A stretch of DNA of 49,540 nucleotides. Origin: Paenibacillus sp. A3. Lineage in GTDB: Bacteria > Bacillota > Bacilli > Paenibacillales > NBRC-103111. Numbering within the stretch: position 1 is the first letter of the stretch; the number at the start of each line of letters is the position of its first letter. A program made the translations under genes and the position numbers. Below, in pieces: positions 33,189 through 41,204 of the stretch. Under the pieces are notes generated by a model. It was not told the DNA's origin. It did not search any database and saw only the letters and a list, made by a program, of their open reading frames with translations. The stretch covers positions 1-49,540 of the forward strand of contig NZ_JTHN01000014.1 of the NCBI RefSeq assembly GCF_001399685.1, in the 5' to 3' direction.

Positions 33189-33224
33189 AAGGCAGTTCCT
33201 CGCATGCGAAGGACTGCCTTTTCT
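33189..33224 (+). terminator. Terminator between the dehydrogenase and ccdC
   Basis: AAGGCAGT and ACTGCCTT pair, with CGCATGCG inside, followed by TTTTCTC. The genes on both sides converge, so it may serve both strands. Confidence 0.7.
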
Positions 33225-33241
33225 CATGGACCGTTGCCCCG

Positions 33242-33727
33242 TTAAGCGGCTGTCCGCCGCAACCTGCGGTACTGAAGAAGCATGGCGGCCCGCCATGGAA
33301 CGATCATTCCGAAAGCCAGCAGGAAGAAGAGCGCTCCCGTCTGCGGAATTGATATATATTGCTCGATGTAGCTGTGCAGCGCCAAACGCAAGATGAGGAG
33401 CCCTAGCAGCACGAACAAAAACGATTTGGATTGGTTGACGTACACTTCGCCGCCGCGAAGCTCCAGTTTGGAACTGCGGATAAGCGGGTAAGAAAACAGC
33501 AACAGCCCTACGGCCAAGGCAAGCAGCACCCACAGCGCAGGGACCCGAAAAGCCGGGACGGCAAACATGAGAAAGCCGGTGCTCATGCCGATTGGTGGCA
33601 TGACGATTTTCGCCGGGGAAACCGGTTTGCGGCTGGCCCGCGCCCGAACGAATATCGCAAGCAGCGCCATCGCCGCCATACCGATCCCCGATACCGCCTG
33701 CAGATGAAGCGCGCCGAAATGGATCAT
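33242..33727 (-). CDS. ccdC: CcdC-family membrane protein
   Basis: A 161-residue protein with four to five membrane helices. The segment RARASRKPVSPAKIVMPPIG followed by STGFLMFAVP closely resembles Bacillus subtilis CcdC (ASxKPVSxKKIVLPP), both in sequence and in its ~160-residue length. CcdC is encoded with the cytochrome c maturation protein CcdA in Bacillus, but its own role is unclear and it is dispensable there. The ATG at 33727 follows CAGGAGG. Here it is alone, not beside ccdA. Confidence 0.83.
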   Translation of the reverse strand: MIHFGALHLQAVSGIGMAAMALLAIFVRARASRKPVSPAKIVMPPIGMSTGFLMFAVPAFRVPALWVLLALAVGLLLFSYPLIRSSKLELRGGEVYVNQSKSFLFVLLGLLILRLALHSYIEQYISIPQTGALFFLLAFGMIVPWRAAMLLQYRRLRRTAA

Positions 33728-33836
33728 GAACGCATTCCTCCTGTACTTCGTTGCTATTTTTCATTATATTATTGCAGGCCTGCGGCGATCTACAATAGTA
33801 AAAGAACCTTTCCTAATAAGGAAATATGACACAAGG

Positions 33837-33868
33837 CGCAGAATTGTAACAAAATCTGCGTTTTTTTT
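33837..33868 (+). terminator. Orphan terminator upstream of the nup promoter
   Basis: CGCAGA and TCTGCG flank a 12-nt loop and are followed by eight T, reading rightward. No rightward gene lies between 33179 and here, so it ends read-through or an unannotated short transcript. Confidence 0.65.
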
Positions 33869-33873
33869 GAAAT

Positions 33874-33888
33874 TTTGTTCAGAAACAT
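33874..33888 (+). promoter_or_regulatory. Weak CodY-like box
   Basis: TTTGTTCAGAAACAT matches 10 of 15 positions of the CodY consensus AATTTTCWGAAAATT and lies directly upstream of the nup -35. The nup operon of Bacillus subtilis is CodY-controlled, but five mismatches make this tentative. Confidence 0.3.
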
Positions 33889-33889
33889 A

Positions 33890-33919
33890 TGGACGATGGT
33901 TAAATAAACCCTTTATAAT
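33890..33919 (+). promoter_or_regulatory. Sigma-A promoter of the nup operon
   Basis: TGGACG, an 18-nt spacer and a perfect TATAAT at 33914-33919. Transcription would begin about 55 nt upstream of the lipoprotein start codon. Confidence 0.6.
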
Positions 33920-33981
33920 GGAGATTGCTACAGCACTTATTTTAACGCTTACATACAGATACATGGAAGGGGCAAACAAAA

Positions 33982-35040
33982 ATGAAAACATGGTTCAAAT
34001 CGACGGCAGGCCTCATGCTCGCGGCTACGCTCGTCCTGAGCGGATGCGGAACGAAGCCGGCGCCGCAAGATGCGGCTAACGGCGGCTCCAAGCCTGCGGA
34101 AACCTCAGCGGGAGCCAGTAAAAAAGGGGAAAAATTTAACATCGGCATGGTTACCGACATCGGCGGCGTCAACGACAAGTCGTTTAACCAAAGCGCGTGG
34201 GAAGGCCTGAACGAGGTTAAGAAAGAAACCGGCGCTAACGTGAAATACCAGCAAAGCAAAAGCGACGCGGACTTCATTCCTCATCTCAATTCGTACGTTA
34301 AAGATAATTACAATCTAACTTGGGGGATCGGGTTCCTGATGGGCGACGCCATCAAGACGGTTGCGACGCAAAACCCGAAATCGAACTTTGCGATTATCGA
34401 TAACGTTGTGGAAGCCCCGAACGTGGAATCCGTCACGTTCGCGGAGCAGGAGGGAGCATATCTGACAGGCGTTGTCGCCGGTCTGATGACGAAAACGAAC
34501 AAAGTCGGCTTCGTCGGCGGTCTCGAAATTCCGGTCGTCAAACGTTTCGAAGTCGGCTTTAAGGCCGGCGTCGCTGCAGTCAACCCGAATGCAAAGGTAA
34601 CGATCAACTATGCGGCGGCTTTCGACAAGCCAGACCTTGGAAAAGCGGCGGCAGCAACGATCTATAACGACGGTGCGGACATTATTTTCCATGCGGCGGG
34701 CGCAACGGGCAACGGCGTGTTCAACGAAGCGAAAGACCGTGTCAAAGCCGGCAAAAAAGTATGGGTCATCGGCGTGGACAAAGACCAGTCGCTTGAATTC
34801 GGCGATGATGTGACGCTGACCTCGATGGTGAAGCGTGTCGACCAAGCGGTGAAGCGCGTGACCATGGATGTGATCGACGGCAAATTCCAAGGCGGCAAAA
34901 ACGTCGTTCTCGGTCTCAAAGACAACGGCGTAGGCTTGCCGGACACTTCCAAGAAGAACGTACCGGCCGACGTGCTGAAGAAAGTGGACGAGTACAAAGA
35001 GAAGATTGTTAAAGGCGAAATCAAAGTTCCGGAAAAATAA
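33982..35040 (+). CDS. nupN: BMP-family nucleoside-binding lipoprotein
   Basis: A 352-residue substrate-binding lipoprotein. A type II signal peptide ends in the lipobox LSGC (Cys 22). The mature part starts with a flexible Ala/Pro/Ser-rich linker and then the BMP/Med-TmpC fold (FNIGMVTDIGGVNDKSFNQSAW). This family binds purine nucleosides, and the gene is followed by the ATPase and two permeases in the order of Bacillus subtilis nupNOPQ (yufNOPQ), a guanosine importer. GGAAGGGG lies upstream of ATG 33982. A stem-loop after the stop may raise its expression over the membrane components. Confidence 0.9.
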   Translation: MKTWFKSTAGLMLAATLVLSGCGTKPAPQDAANGGSKPAETSAGASKKGEKFNIGMVTDIGGVNDKSFNQSAWEGLNEVKKETGANVKYQQSKSDADFIPHLNSYVKDNYNLTWGIGFLMGDAIKTVATQNPKSNFAIIDNVVEAPNVESVTFAEQEGAYLTGVVAGLMTKTNKVGFVGGLEIPVVKRFEVGFKAGVAAVNPNAKVTINYAAAFDKPDLGKAAAATIYNDGADIIFHAAGATGNGVFNEAKDRVKAGKKVWVIGVDKDQSLEFGDDVTLTSMVKRVDQAVKRVTMDVIDGKFQGGKNVVLGLKDNGVGLPDTSKKNVPADVLKKVDEYKEKIVKGEIKVPEK

Positions 35041-35049
35041 ATTCCAATT

Positions 35050-35088
35050 CGACAAGGCTGGTGACCCACCGGCCTTGTCGTTTGATTT
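35050..35088 (+). terminator. Stem-loop between nupN and nupO
   Basis: CGACAAGGCTGGTG and CACCGGCCTTGTCG form a 14-bp stem with one G-U pair and a 3-nt loop, then TTTGATTT. It probably acts as a partial terminator or an mRNA-stabilising 3' end that favours the binding protein. Confidence 0.65.
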
Positions 35089-35130
35089 GCACCTTGAACT
35101 GACTTGTACATTTTGCGGGGAGGGAAGCTC

Positions 35131-36669
35131 ATGAGTTCACCCGACATGATGGTCGAGCTGCGCGGGATTACGAAGCGTTTTCCCGGCATTACGGCCAACG
35201 ACTCCATCAGCTTGAAGCTGCGCAAGGGAGAGATCCATGCGCTGCTGGGCGAGAACGGAGCAGGCAAATCGACGCTGATGAACATTTTGTTCGGTCTGTA
35301 CCAGCCGGACGAGGGCGAGATCTGGGTGAAGGGCAGCAAAGCCGCCATCGACAGCCCGACGAAGGCGATCGAGCTGGGGATCGGCATGGTGCATCAGCAT
35401 TTCAAGCTCGTACAGCCGTTCACCGTGACGGAAAACATTATTCTCGGCAGCGAGCCCCGAAAGGGTTCTTCCATCAACTATAAGGAAGCGAACGAGAAGG
35501 TTAGAAACATCTCGGAGCAGTACGGCCTGATGGTCGATCCGAAAGCAAAAATAGAAGATATTTCTGTTGGGATGCAGCAGCGTGTCGAGATTTTGAAAAC
35601 GCTGTATCGCGGGGCGGACATTCTCATTTTCGACGAACCGACCGCCGTGCTCACGCCGCAAGAAATTCAAGAGCTGATGGATATTTTGCGCCGGCTCGCC
35701 GCCGAAGGGAAATCCATCATTCTGATTACACATAAGCTGAAGGAAATTATGGCGATTGCCGATACCTGCACGATTATCCGGCGCGGCAAGGTTATTGATT
35801 CGGTGAAGGTTGCCGAAACGAATCCGCAGCAGCTGGCCGAGAAGATGGTCGGGCGCAGCGTTACGTTCAAGGTCAATAAGACCAAGGCTTCGCCGGGAGC
35901 TCCGGTGCTGCAGATCCGCGGCCTGTCGGTTAAGGATAACCGGAACCTTCCCGCCTTGAACAGCCTCTCGCTCGAGGTGCGGGCCGGAGAGATTCTCGGA
36001 CTCGCGGGTGTGGACGGCAACGGACAAAGCGAGCTGATCGAGGCGTTGACGGGGCTGCGTTCTGTGGATAGCGGAGAGATCGTACTGAAGGACAAGCCGC
36101 TGACCAACCAGTCCCCGCGGTTCGTCTCCGAGGCCGGCGTATCGCATATTCCGGAGGATCGGCATAAACACGGACTCGTGCTGGACTTCTCGATGAGCGA
36201 GAATATGGTATTGGAGACGTATTACCAGCCGAAGTATAACCGCGGCGGCTTTTTGAACAGCGAGGCGATTGAGACGCAGGCGCAGCGGCTGATCAGCGAG
36301 TTCGACGTACGCACGCCGAGCATCCATACGAAAGCGCGCGCGCTGTCCGGCGGGAACCAGCAGAAGGCGATCATCGCCCGCGAGCTGGACAAAGATCCCG
36401 AGCTGCTGATCGCGGCGCAGCCGACCCGGGGACTGGACGTCGGCGCCATCGAATTCGTGCACCGCAAGCTGATCGAAGCTAGAGATCATGGGAAAGCCGT
36501 GCTGCTGATCTCGTTCGAGCTGGATGAGATTCGGAACGTATCCGACCGGATTGCGGTCATTCACAGCGGACAGATTGTCGGCGAGGTGGATCCCGAAACA
36601 ACGAATGAAGAAGAGCTGGGGTTGCTGATGGCCGGCGGACATGGACAAGGAGGGACCGACCATGGATAA
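35131..36669 (+). CDS. nupO: Nucleoside ABC transporter ATPase (tandem domains)
   Basis: A 512-residue ATPase with two fused ABC domains. The first has Walker A GENGAGKST (40-48), signature SVGMQQR and Walker B ILIFDEPT. The second has a degenerate P-loop (GVDGNGQSE) but a signature SGGNQQK and RGLD after a Walker B carrying AAQPTRGLD, so one ATP site is probably impaired, as is usual in this sugar/nucleoside class. GGGGAGGG lies 6 nt before ATG 35131. It overlaps nupP by 8 nt. Confidence 0.92.
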   Translation: MSSPDMMVELRGITKRFPGITANDSISLKLRKGEIHALLGENGAGKSTLMNILFGLYQPDEGEIWVKGSKAAIDSPTKAIELGIGMVHQHFKLVQPFTVTENIILGSEPRKGSSINYKEANEKVRNISEQYGLMVDPKAKIEDISVGMQQRVEILKTLYRGADILIFDEPTAVLTPQEIQELMDILRRLAAEGKSIILITHKLKEIMAIADTCTIIRRGKVIDSVKVAETNPQQLAEKMVGRSVTFKVNKTKASPGAPVLQIRGLSVKDNRNLPALNSLSLEVRAGEILGLAGVDGNGQSELIEALTGLRSVDSGEIVLKDKPLTNQSPRFVSEAGVSHIPEDRHKHGLVLDFSMSENMVLETYYQPKYNRGGFLNSEAIETQAQRLISEFDVRTPSIHTKARALSGGNQQKAIIARELDKDPELLIAAQPTRGLDVGAIEFVHRKLIEARDHGKAVLLISFELDEIRNVSDRIAVIHSGQIVGEVDPETTNEEELGLLMAGGHGQGGTDHG

Positions 36670-37738
36670 ATTGATTAAAATCGTAACCAAAGACTCGGCG
36701 TTGGTCCCGCTTGTCGCGATCTTGATGGGATTGCTCTTCGGAGCGCTGGTGATGCTGGCTGGCGGCTACAATCCGCTGACCGCCTATAGCGCGCTGGTGG
36801 GCAAAGTATTCGGGGACCCTTACGATTTCGGCGAGACGATCCGTGAGATTACTCCGCTTATTTTGACGGGACTGTCCGTTGCTTTTGCATTCCGGACCGG
36901 GCTGTTCAATATTGGGGGAGAAGGACAGTTCATGATGGGGATGACTGCCGCCTCCGTTATCGGGATCAAGCTGCAGCTGCCTTGGTTTATTCATGCGCCG
37001 CTTACTGTCGTCGCCGGTGCGCTGATCGGCGGGCTGTGGGGCGCGCTTGCCGGATATTTGAAGGCAAAGCGGGGCGTGAACGAAGTTATCACAACGATTA
37101 TGCTGAACTGGATTGCGTTGTTTTTGTCCAACTACGTGGTCAATCAATTTCTGCTGCAGCCGGGACAGCAGCGTTCGTATCCGACGCAGGATTCGGCCTC
37201 GCTCTCGATCGGCTGGCTGTCCGAATTGATGGGCAACGCCCGGATGCATTGGGGCACGGTGATTGCTTTGGCGGCAGCAACGGTCTTCTACGTGCTGCTG
37301 TGGAAGACGAAGCAAGGCTATGAGCTGCGCGCCGTCGGACATAATCCGCACGCGGCCCGCTATGCGGGAATGAACGTGAACCGCAATATCGTCAAATCGA
37401 TGTTTATCAGCGGCATTTTCGCAGGACTCGCCGGCGTCGTCGATGTGCTGGGCGTGTTCCATTATCAAACCGTGGTGGCTGCTTCGCCGGGCTATGGCTT
37501 CGACGGGGTCGCGGTAGCGCTGCTGGGCGGCAATAATCCGCTTGGCGTCGTGCTCGCCGCCGTGTTGTTCGGCTCGCTCACGTACGGGTCCGCCGGGATG
37601 AGCTTTGCCGCAGACGTTCCGCCGGAAATCATCCGTGTCGTCATCGGCTCGGTTATCTTCTTTGTAGCGACTCACGGTATCGTGCGTTGGGTACTGCTCC
37701 CGATATACGCCAAACGGAAAAAAGAGGAGGCGGCTTAG
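36662..37738 (+). CDS. nupP: Nucleoside ABC transporter permease 1
   Basis: A 358-residue permease of the BPD_transp_2 family with roughly nine hydrophobic helices. The motif RTGLFNIGGEGQFMMG near residue 80 and YAGMNVNRNIVKSMFISG (~240) are typical of the branched-chain/ribose/nucleoside permeases; the latter is the coupling region that meets the ATPase. AAGGAGG precedes ATG 36662, which overlaps the nupO stop (ATGGATAA). It forms a heterodimer with NupQ. Confidence 0.9.
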   Translation: MDKLIKIVTKDSALVPLVAILMGLLFGALVMLAGGYNPLTAYSALVGKVFGDPYDFGETIREITPLILTGLSVAFAFRTGLFNIGGEGQFMMGMTAASVIGIKLQLPWFIHAPLTVVAGALIGGLWGALAGYLKAKRGVNEVITTIMLNWIALFLSNYVVNQFLLQPGQQRSYPTQDSASLSIGWLSELMGNARMHWGTVIALAAATVFYVLLWKTKQGYELRAVGHNPHAARYAGMNVNRNIVKSMFISGIFAGLAGVVDVLGVFHYQTVVAASPGYGFDGVAVALLGGNNPLGVVLAAVLFGSLTYGSAGMSFAADVPPEIIRVVIGSVIFFVATHGIVRWVLLPIYAKRKKEEAA

Positions 37739-38701
37739 ATGGAGGCATTGAATATTTTCGGCGAGCTGATCAACACCACGCTGGTGTTTTCCACTGCGCT
37801 GATCTTTGCCGCCTTGGGCGGTATTTTCTCGGAGCGGTCGGGCATCGTCAATATCGGCCTGGAAGGGCTGATGGTATCCGGCGCGTTCGCCGCCGCCATC
37901 GCCACGCATTTCGCCGAGAAGGCAGGGATGGATGGAGCGGCGCCGTGGATCGGACTTGTCGCCGCCCTTATTTTCGGGATTGCCTTCTCCCTGATTCATG
38001 CCGTGGCGACGGTTACGTTTAATGCGAACCAAGTCGTAAGCGGCGTCGTCATCAACTTTTTGGCGGCCGGGCTTACGGTCTATCTGGTCAAAATCCTTTT
38101 CGAAGGGTCGGGGCAAACGGAGACGCTGAATGCGGTATTCACCAAAGTGACGATTCCGGGACTGTCTTCCATCCCGCTGATCGGCGAGGCATTCTTTAAA
38201 GCTTATCCTACGACGTATCTGGCGCTCATTCTGGTTGCCGTAACGTATTACGTCATCTACAAAACGCCGTTCGGCTTGCGCTTGCGATCGGTCGGGGAGC
38301 ATCCGAGCGCAGCCGACACGATGGGCGTCCGCGTCTCCCGTTACCGGTATATCGGCGTCATGATCAGCGGTGCGCTTGCAGGTCTTGGCGGGGCGACGAT
38401 TACGCTGACGACGACGAGCAGCTTTTCGCATAATACGATTTCCGGTCAAGGCTTTATCGCCCTTGCGGCGATGATCTTTGGCAAATGGCACCCGGTCGGC
38501 GTGTTGGGAGCCGCGCTCTTCTTCGGCTTTGCTCAAGCGCTCCGCAACTTCGTGCAGCTGTTCGATTTTGCCAAGAGCATTCCGATGGAGTTTCTCTTCA
38601 TGCTGCCATACGTGCTGACGATTCTGGTGCTTGCCGGCGCTGTAGGCCGGGCAGTGCCGCCCGCTTCGCTTGGCGAGCCTTACGAAACCGGCAAACGATA
38701 A
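37739..38701 (+). CDS. nupQ: Nucleoside ABC transporter permease 2
   Basis: A 320-residue permease, the second half of the membrane channel. It carries RSGIVNIGLEGLMVSGAF near residue 33 and the coupling segment MGVRVSRYRYIGVMISG (~197-213). The ATG immediately follows the nupP stop with no spacer, and AGAGGAGG lies inside the nupP end, so translation is coupled. It is the last gene of the importer operon, closed by a strong terminator. The protein is slightly shorter than NupP because it lacks an N-terminal helix. Confidence 0.9.
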   Translation: MEALNIFGELINTTLVFSTALIFAALGGIFSERSGIVNIGLEGLMVSGAFAAAIATHFAEKAGMDGAAPWIGLVAALIFGIAFSLIHAVATVTFNANQVVSGVVINFLAAGLTVYLVKILFEGSGQTETLNAVFTKVTIPGLSSIPLIGEAFFKAYPTTYLALILVAVTYYVIYKTPFGLRLRSVGEHPSAADTMGVRVSRYRYIGVMISGALAGLGGATITLTTTSSFSHNTISGQGFIALAAMIFGKWHPVGVLGAALFFGFAQALRNFVQLFDFAKSIPMEFLFMLPYVLTILVLAGAVGRAVPPASLGEPYETGKR

Positions 38702-38712
38702 TCCTTTTGCGA

Positions 38713-38764
38713 ACAAGGACGCAGCGTTCCGAAACGGAGCGTTTGCGCTCTTGTTCTTTTTTTT
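38713..38764 (+). terminator. Terminator of the nup operon
   Basis: A long interrupted stem, ACAAG..CGCA..TTCCG with CGGA..TGCG..CTTGT, is followed by TCTTTTTTTT. Confidence 0.88.
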
Positions 38765-38773
38765 GTGAAAACG

Positions 38774-38802
38774 GGAGGAGAAACTACTTTTCCATAGAAT
38801 GT
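38774..38802 (+). promoter_or_regulatory. Sigma-H-type promoter of the sensor kinase
   Basis: GGAGGAGAA, an 11-nt spacer and ATAGAATGT match the sigma-H consensus RNAGGAWWW-11/12-RNNGAATWW at all but one position in each element. Sigma-H drives kinA in Bacillus subtilis. A 12-bp palindrome, ATGATCGATCAT, lies downstream at 38847-38858. Confidence 0.6.
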
Positions 38803-38893
38803 TAACTAATAGGACATGGCAGTCCGCAATGGTCGGATGCTTCTCGATGATCGATCATTTCTGATAACTGCAGGCTCGAAACAGGAGGCACGC

Positions 38894-41134
38894 ATGAACT
38901 TTGACGTGGACTGGGACCTCACTTCACATGCTCTTTTTTACCGAACCTTTCAATATAGTCCAAATGCGATAGCTCTCGTTTCTGCCGGCGGCCGCTTTCT
39001 TGCGGCCAATCCGGCGTTGTGCCGGCTCTTGGACGAGACGGAGCCGAGTTTGAAAGAACGGGCGGTAGCCCAGCTTTGCCATCCGGACGATGTCGCCGTT
39101 TGGGCCGAGTTTTGGCAGGAATTGACGCGCGATGTCCAGGATGAGAGTCCTCGCGAACGATCTCTTCGCTTCCTCCATCGGGAAGGGGATGCCGTACCTG
39201 TTTGGGTCAGCGTGACACGCTATTCACACGAACAAAATGAAGCGCTTACTTGCTATATTGCACATATCGCGGCTTGCGATCCCGGCCGCTGGCAGCTGTA
39301 CGAACAACGCTACCGTTCGTTGTTTGACTATCATCCCGATCCGATGTTTGTGTTGGATTTGGACGGATATTACATGGATGTGAATCCGGCGTTCGAGAAG
39401 CTTTCGGGCTATACGCGGGAGCAAATCGCACGAATGCGGCTTCATTACCGCGCGATGATCGACGCCTCGGAGCACGGCAAGGTTCGCGACTGCTTGGCGT
39501 TGGTGGCTCAGGGAGCGCCCCAGCGTTTTGACATCGTTGGGATCGATCGGTGGGGGCGGTACCTGAACCTTGATGTGACCGTCATTCCTTTTGTCGAGAA
39601 TGGTCAGATTACAGCGCTGCAGGGCACCGGTAAAAACGTTACCGATCAAAAAAAGCTTTGGGAGCATTTGTGCGAAAGCCAAAGGCAGTATGAGCTGATA
39701 TCGTCCCACAGTCAAGACATCATTACGCTTTGTGCGCCGAATGGCAGTATCCAGTATATTTCTCCGGCCGTATATACGCAGCTCGGGTATGATCCGCAGG
39801 AATTAATCGGCGTTTTGGGAAGAACGCTGGTTCATCCCGAGGATTTCAAGCATGCCTTCGAATCCGTCGCCTCGGCCCGTTCGGACGAGAGTCGGCATAT
39901 GCTCCGAAAGCGGCATAAACAGGGGTATTACATTTGGTACGAGAGCTCGATTAAATTTATTCGGGACCAGCACGGCGAGGTTTGCAACATTGTCGCCGTG
40001 GCGCGGGATATATCGGAACGAATGCAAGCGCAGGAAAAGCTGTTCCATAGCGAAGAAAAATACAGGTCGCTGGTGGAGGAACTGCCCGTAGCGGTATTTA
40101 TCGAGCAAGCAAGCCGATGGGTTTATGCGAACGATACGGCAGTAAAGCTGCTTGAGGCATCCGCTCCGGAGGAGCTGCTCGGCCGGTCGGTTTACGATTT
40201 TCTGCACCCCGACTTTCATGCGATCGTGCGCAATCGGATTCGCATGATGGAGGGCGGCCAAGCTCTGGCTCCCATGAAGCAGAAGCTCATGACGGTCGGC
40301 GGCCGGCCGATCGATGTGGAGGTGTTCTCGTTTCCGACCTGGTTCGAAGGGCGGTTCGCGACCCGGGTGATGGTAAGGGATATTACCGATGCCGAAAAAG
40401 CGCGGGAGCTGCTGGAGCACTCCGAAAAGCTATCGCTTGTAGGTCAACTGGCCGCAGGTATCGCGCACGAGATCCGCAATCCGCTGACGGCGATCAAAGG
40501 CTTCATTCAACTGCTCAAATCGAACGCTTCGGACAAGCCGTATTATTACGAAATCATCTCCTCCGAAATCAACCGGATCGAGGAAATCATCGGTGAGATG
40601 CTGGTGCTGTCCAAACCGAAAGAGGCGCAAATTCGTCGGCAGGACATCCGCCCTCTGATCGGCCATGTCGCTACGCTCATCGACGCGCAGGCGATCATGA
40701 ACAATATCGAGATCGTTACCGAATATGAGGAGGACCTGCCTCTGCTGGAGTGCGACGAGAACCAGCTCAAGCAAGTGTTTATCAATCTGCTGAAAAATGC
40801 GGTCGAAGCGATGCCCAATGGGGGAAAGCTGACCCTGCAGGTGGCTGCGGAAGCCGGGGGAAGGCAGATCGCCGTACGGGTCATCGATCAAGGGTGCGGC
40901 ATCCCGGCGGAGAAGCTGGCGAGCATCGGCCAGCCTTTCTACACGACCAAGGAGCAGGGAACCGGGCTTGGTATGATGGTGAGCATGAAAATTATTGAAA
41001 ATCATGACGGTACGATGTCGATTGCCAGTGAAGAGGGGCAAGGAACGACGATCGAAATCCGCTTGCCGGTCAAGGCTCGTCCCAAAGAGAGCCCAGCGTA
41101 TGAAGAGCATCAACCGCCAAGAGGCGGACATTAA
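38894..41134 (+). CDS. Cytosolic PAS-domain sensor histidine kinase (sporulation kinase-like)
   Basis: This 746-residue kinase has no membrane helix. Four PAS domains occupy about 17-120, 137-250, 263-380 and 388-505 (FQYSPNAIALVS, FDYHPDPMFVLD, ISSHSQDIITLC, VEELPVAVFIEQ). The HisKA domain has the phospho-acceptor His 525 in AAGIAHEIRNPLTAIKGF, and the ATPase domain has NLLKNAVEAMP, GCGIPAEKL and EQGTGLGMMVS. This is the layout of Bacillus KinA/KinE-type kinases that feed the Spo0F phosphorelay; no response regulator is adjacent, in keeping with that. AGGAGG lies 5 nt before ATG 38894. The sigma-H-like promoter supports a sporulation role. Confidence 0.9.
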   Translation: MNFDVDWDLTSHALFYRTFQYSPNAIALVSAGGRFLAANPALCRLLDETEPSLKERAVAQLCHPDDVAVWAEFWQELTRDVQDESPRERSLRFLHREGDAVPVWVSVTRYSHEQNEALTCYIAHIAACDPGRWQLYEQRYRSLFDYHPDPMFVLDLDGYYMDVNPAFEKLSGYTREQIARMRLHYRAMIDASEHGKVRDCLALVAQGAPQRFDIVGIDRWGRYLNLDVTVIPFVENGQITALQGTGKNVTDQKKLWEHLCESQRQYELISSHSQDIITLCAPNGSIQYISPAVYTQLGYDPQELIGVLGRTLVHPEDFKHAFESVASARSDESRHMLRKRHKQGYYIWYESSIKFIRDQHGEVCNIVAVARDISERMQAQEKLFHSEEKYRSLVEELPVAVFIEQASRWVYANDTAVKLLEASAPEELLGRSVYDFLHPDFHAIVRNRIRMMEGGQALAPMKQKLMTVGGRPIDVEVFSFPTWFEGRFATRVMVRDITDAEKARELLEHSEKLSLVGQLAAGIAHEIRNPLTAIKGFIQLLKSNASDKPYYYEIISSEINRIEEIIGEMLVLSKPKEAQIRRQDIRPLIGHVATLIDAQAIMNNIEIVTEYEEDLPLLECDENQLKQVFINLLKNAVEAMPNGGKLTLQVAAEAGGRQIAVRVIDQGCGIPAEKLASIGQPFYTTKEQGTGLGMMVSMKIIENHDGTMSIASEEGQGTTIEIRLPVKARPKESPAYEEHQPPRGGH

Positions 41135-41141
41135 TAAGAGG

Positions 41142-41204
41142 AACGCAAAAACAAAGTGCTTTCGTGGCGCAGGTTATGCGAACGAAGCACTTTGTTTTTG
41201 CGTT
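41142..41204. terminator. Bidirectional terminator hairpin with a fully structured loop
   Basis: Arms 41142-41159 and 41187-41204 pair perfectly over 18 bp and continue, after one bulged T, with TTCGT/ACGAA and an inner CGCA-GGTTA-TGCG hairpin. Each strand offers AAAAA before and TTTTT within the far arm. It lies between convergent genes, and the last two bases of the hairpin fall in the TAA stop codon of the leftward gene. Confidence 0.85.

Noticed and set aside
33780..33981. A purine riboswitch upstream of nupN
   Set aside because: No three-way-junction core or conserved purine aptamer motifs are visible; only a simple terminator hairpin precedes the promoter.
36557..38716. A 719-codon minus-strand frame opposite nupP and nupQ
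   Set aside because: The product is His/Arg/Gln-rich nonsense and the plus-strand genes are a recognised transporter with coupled starts.
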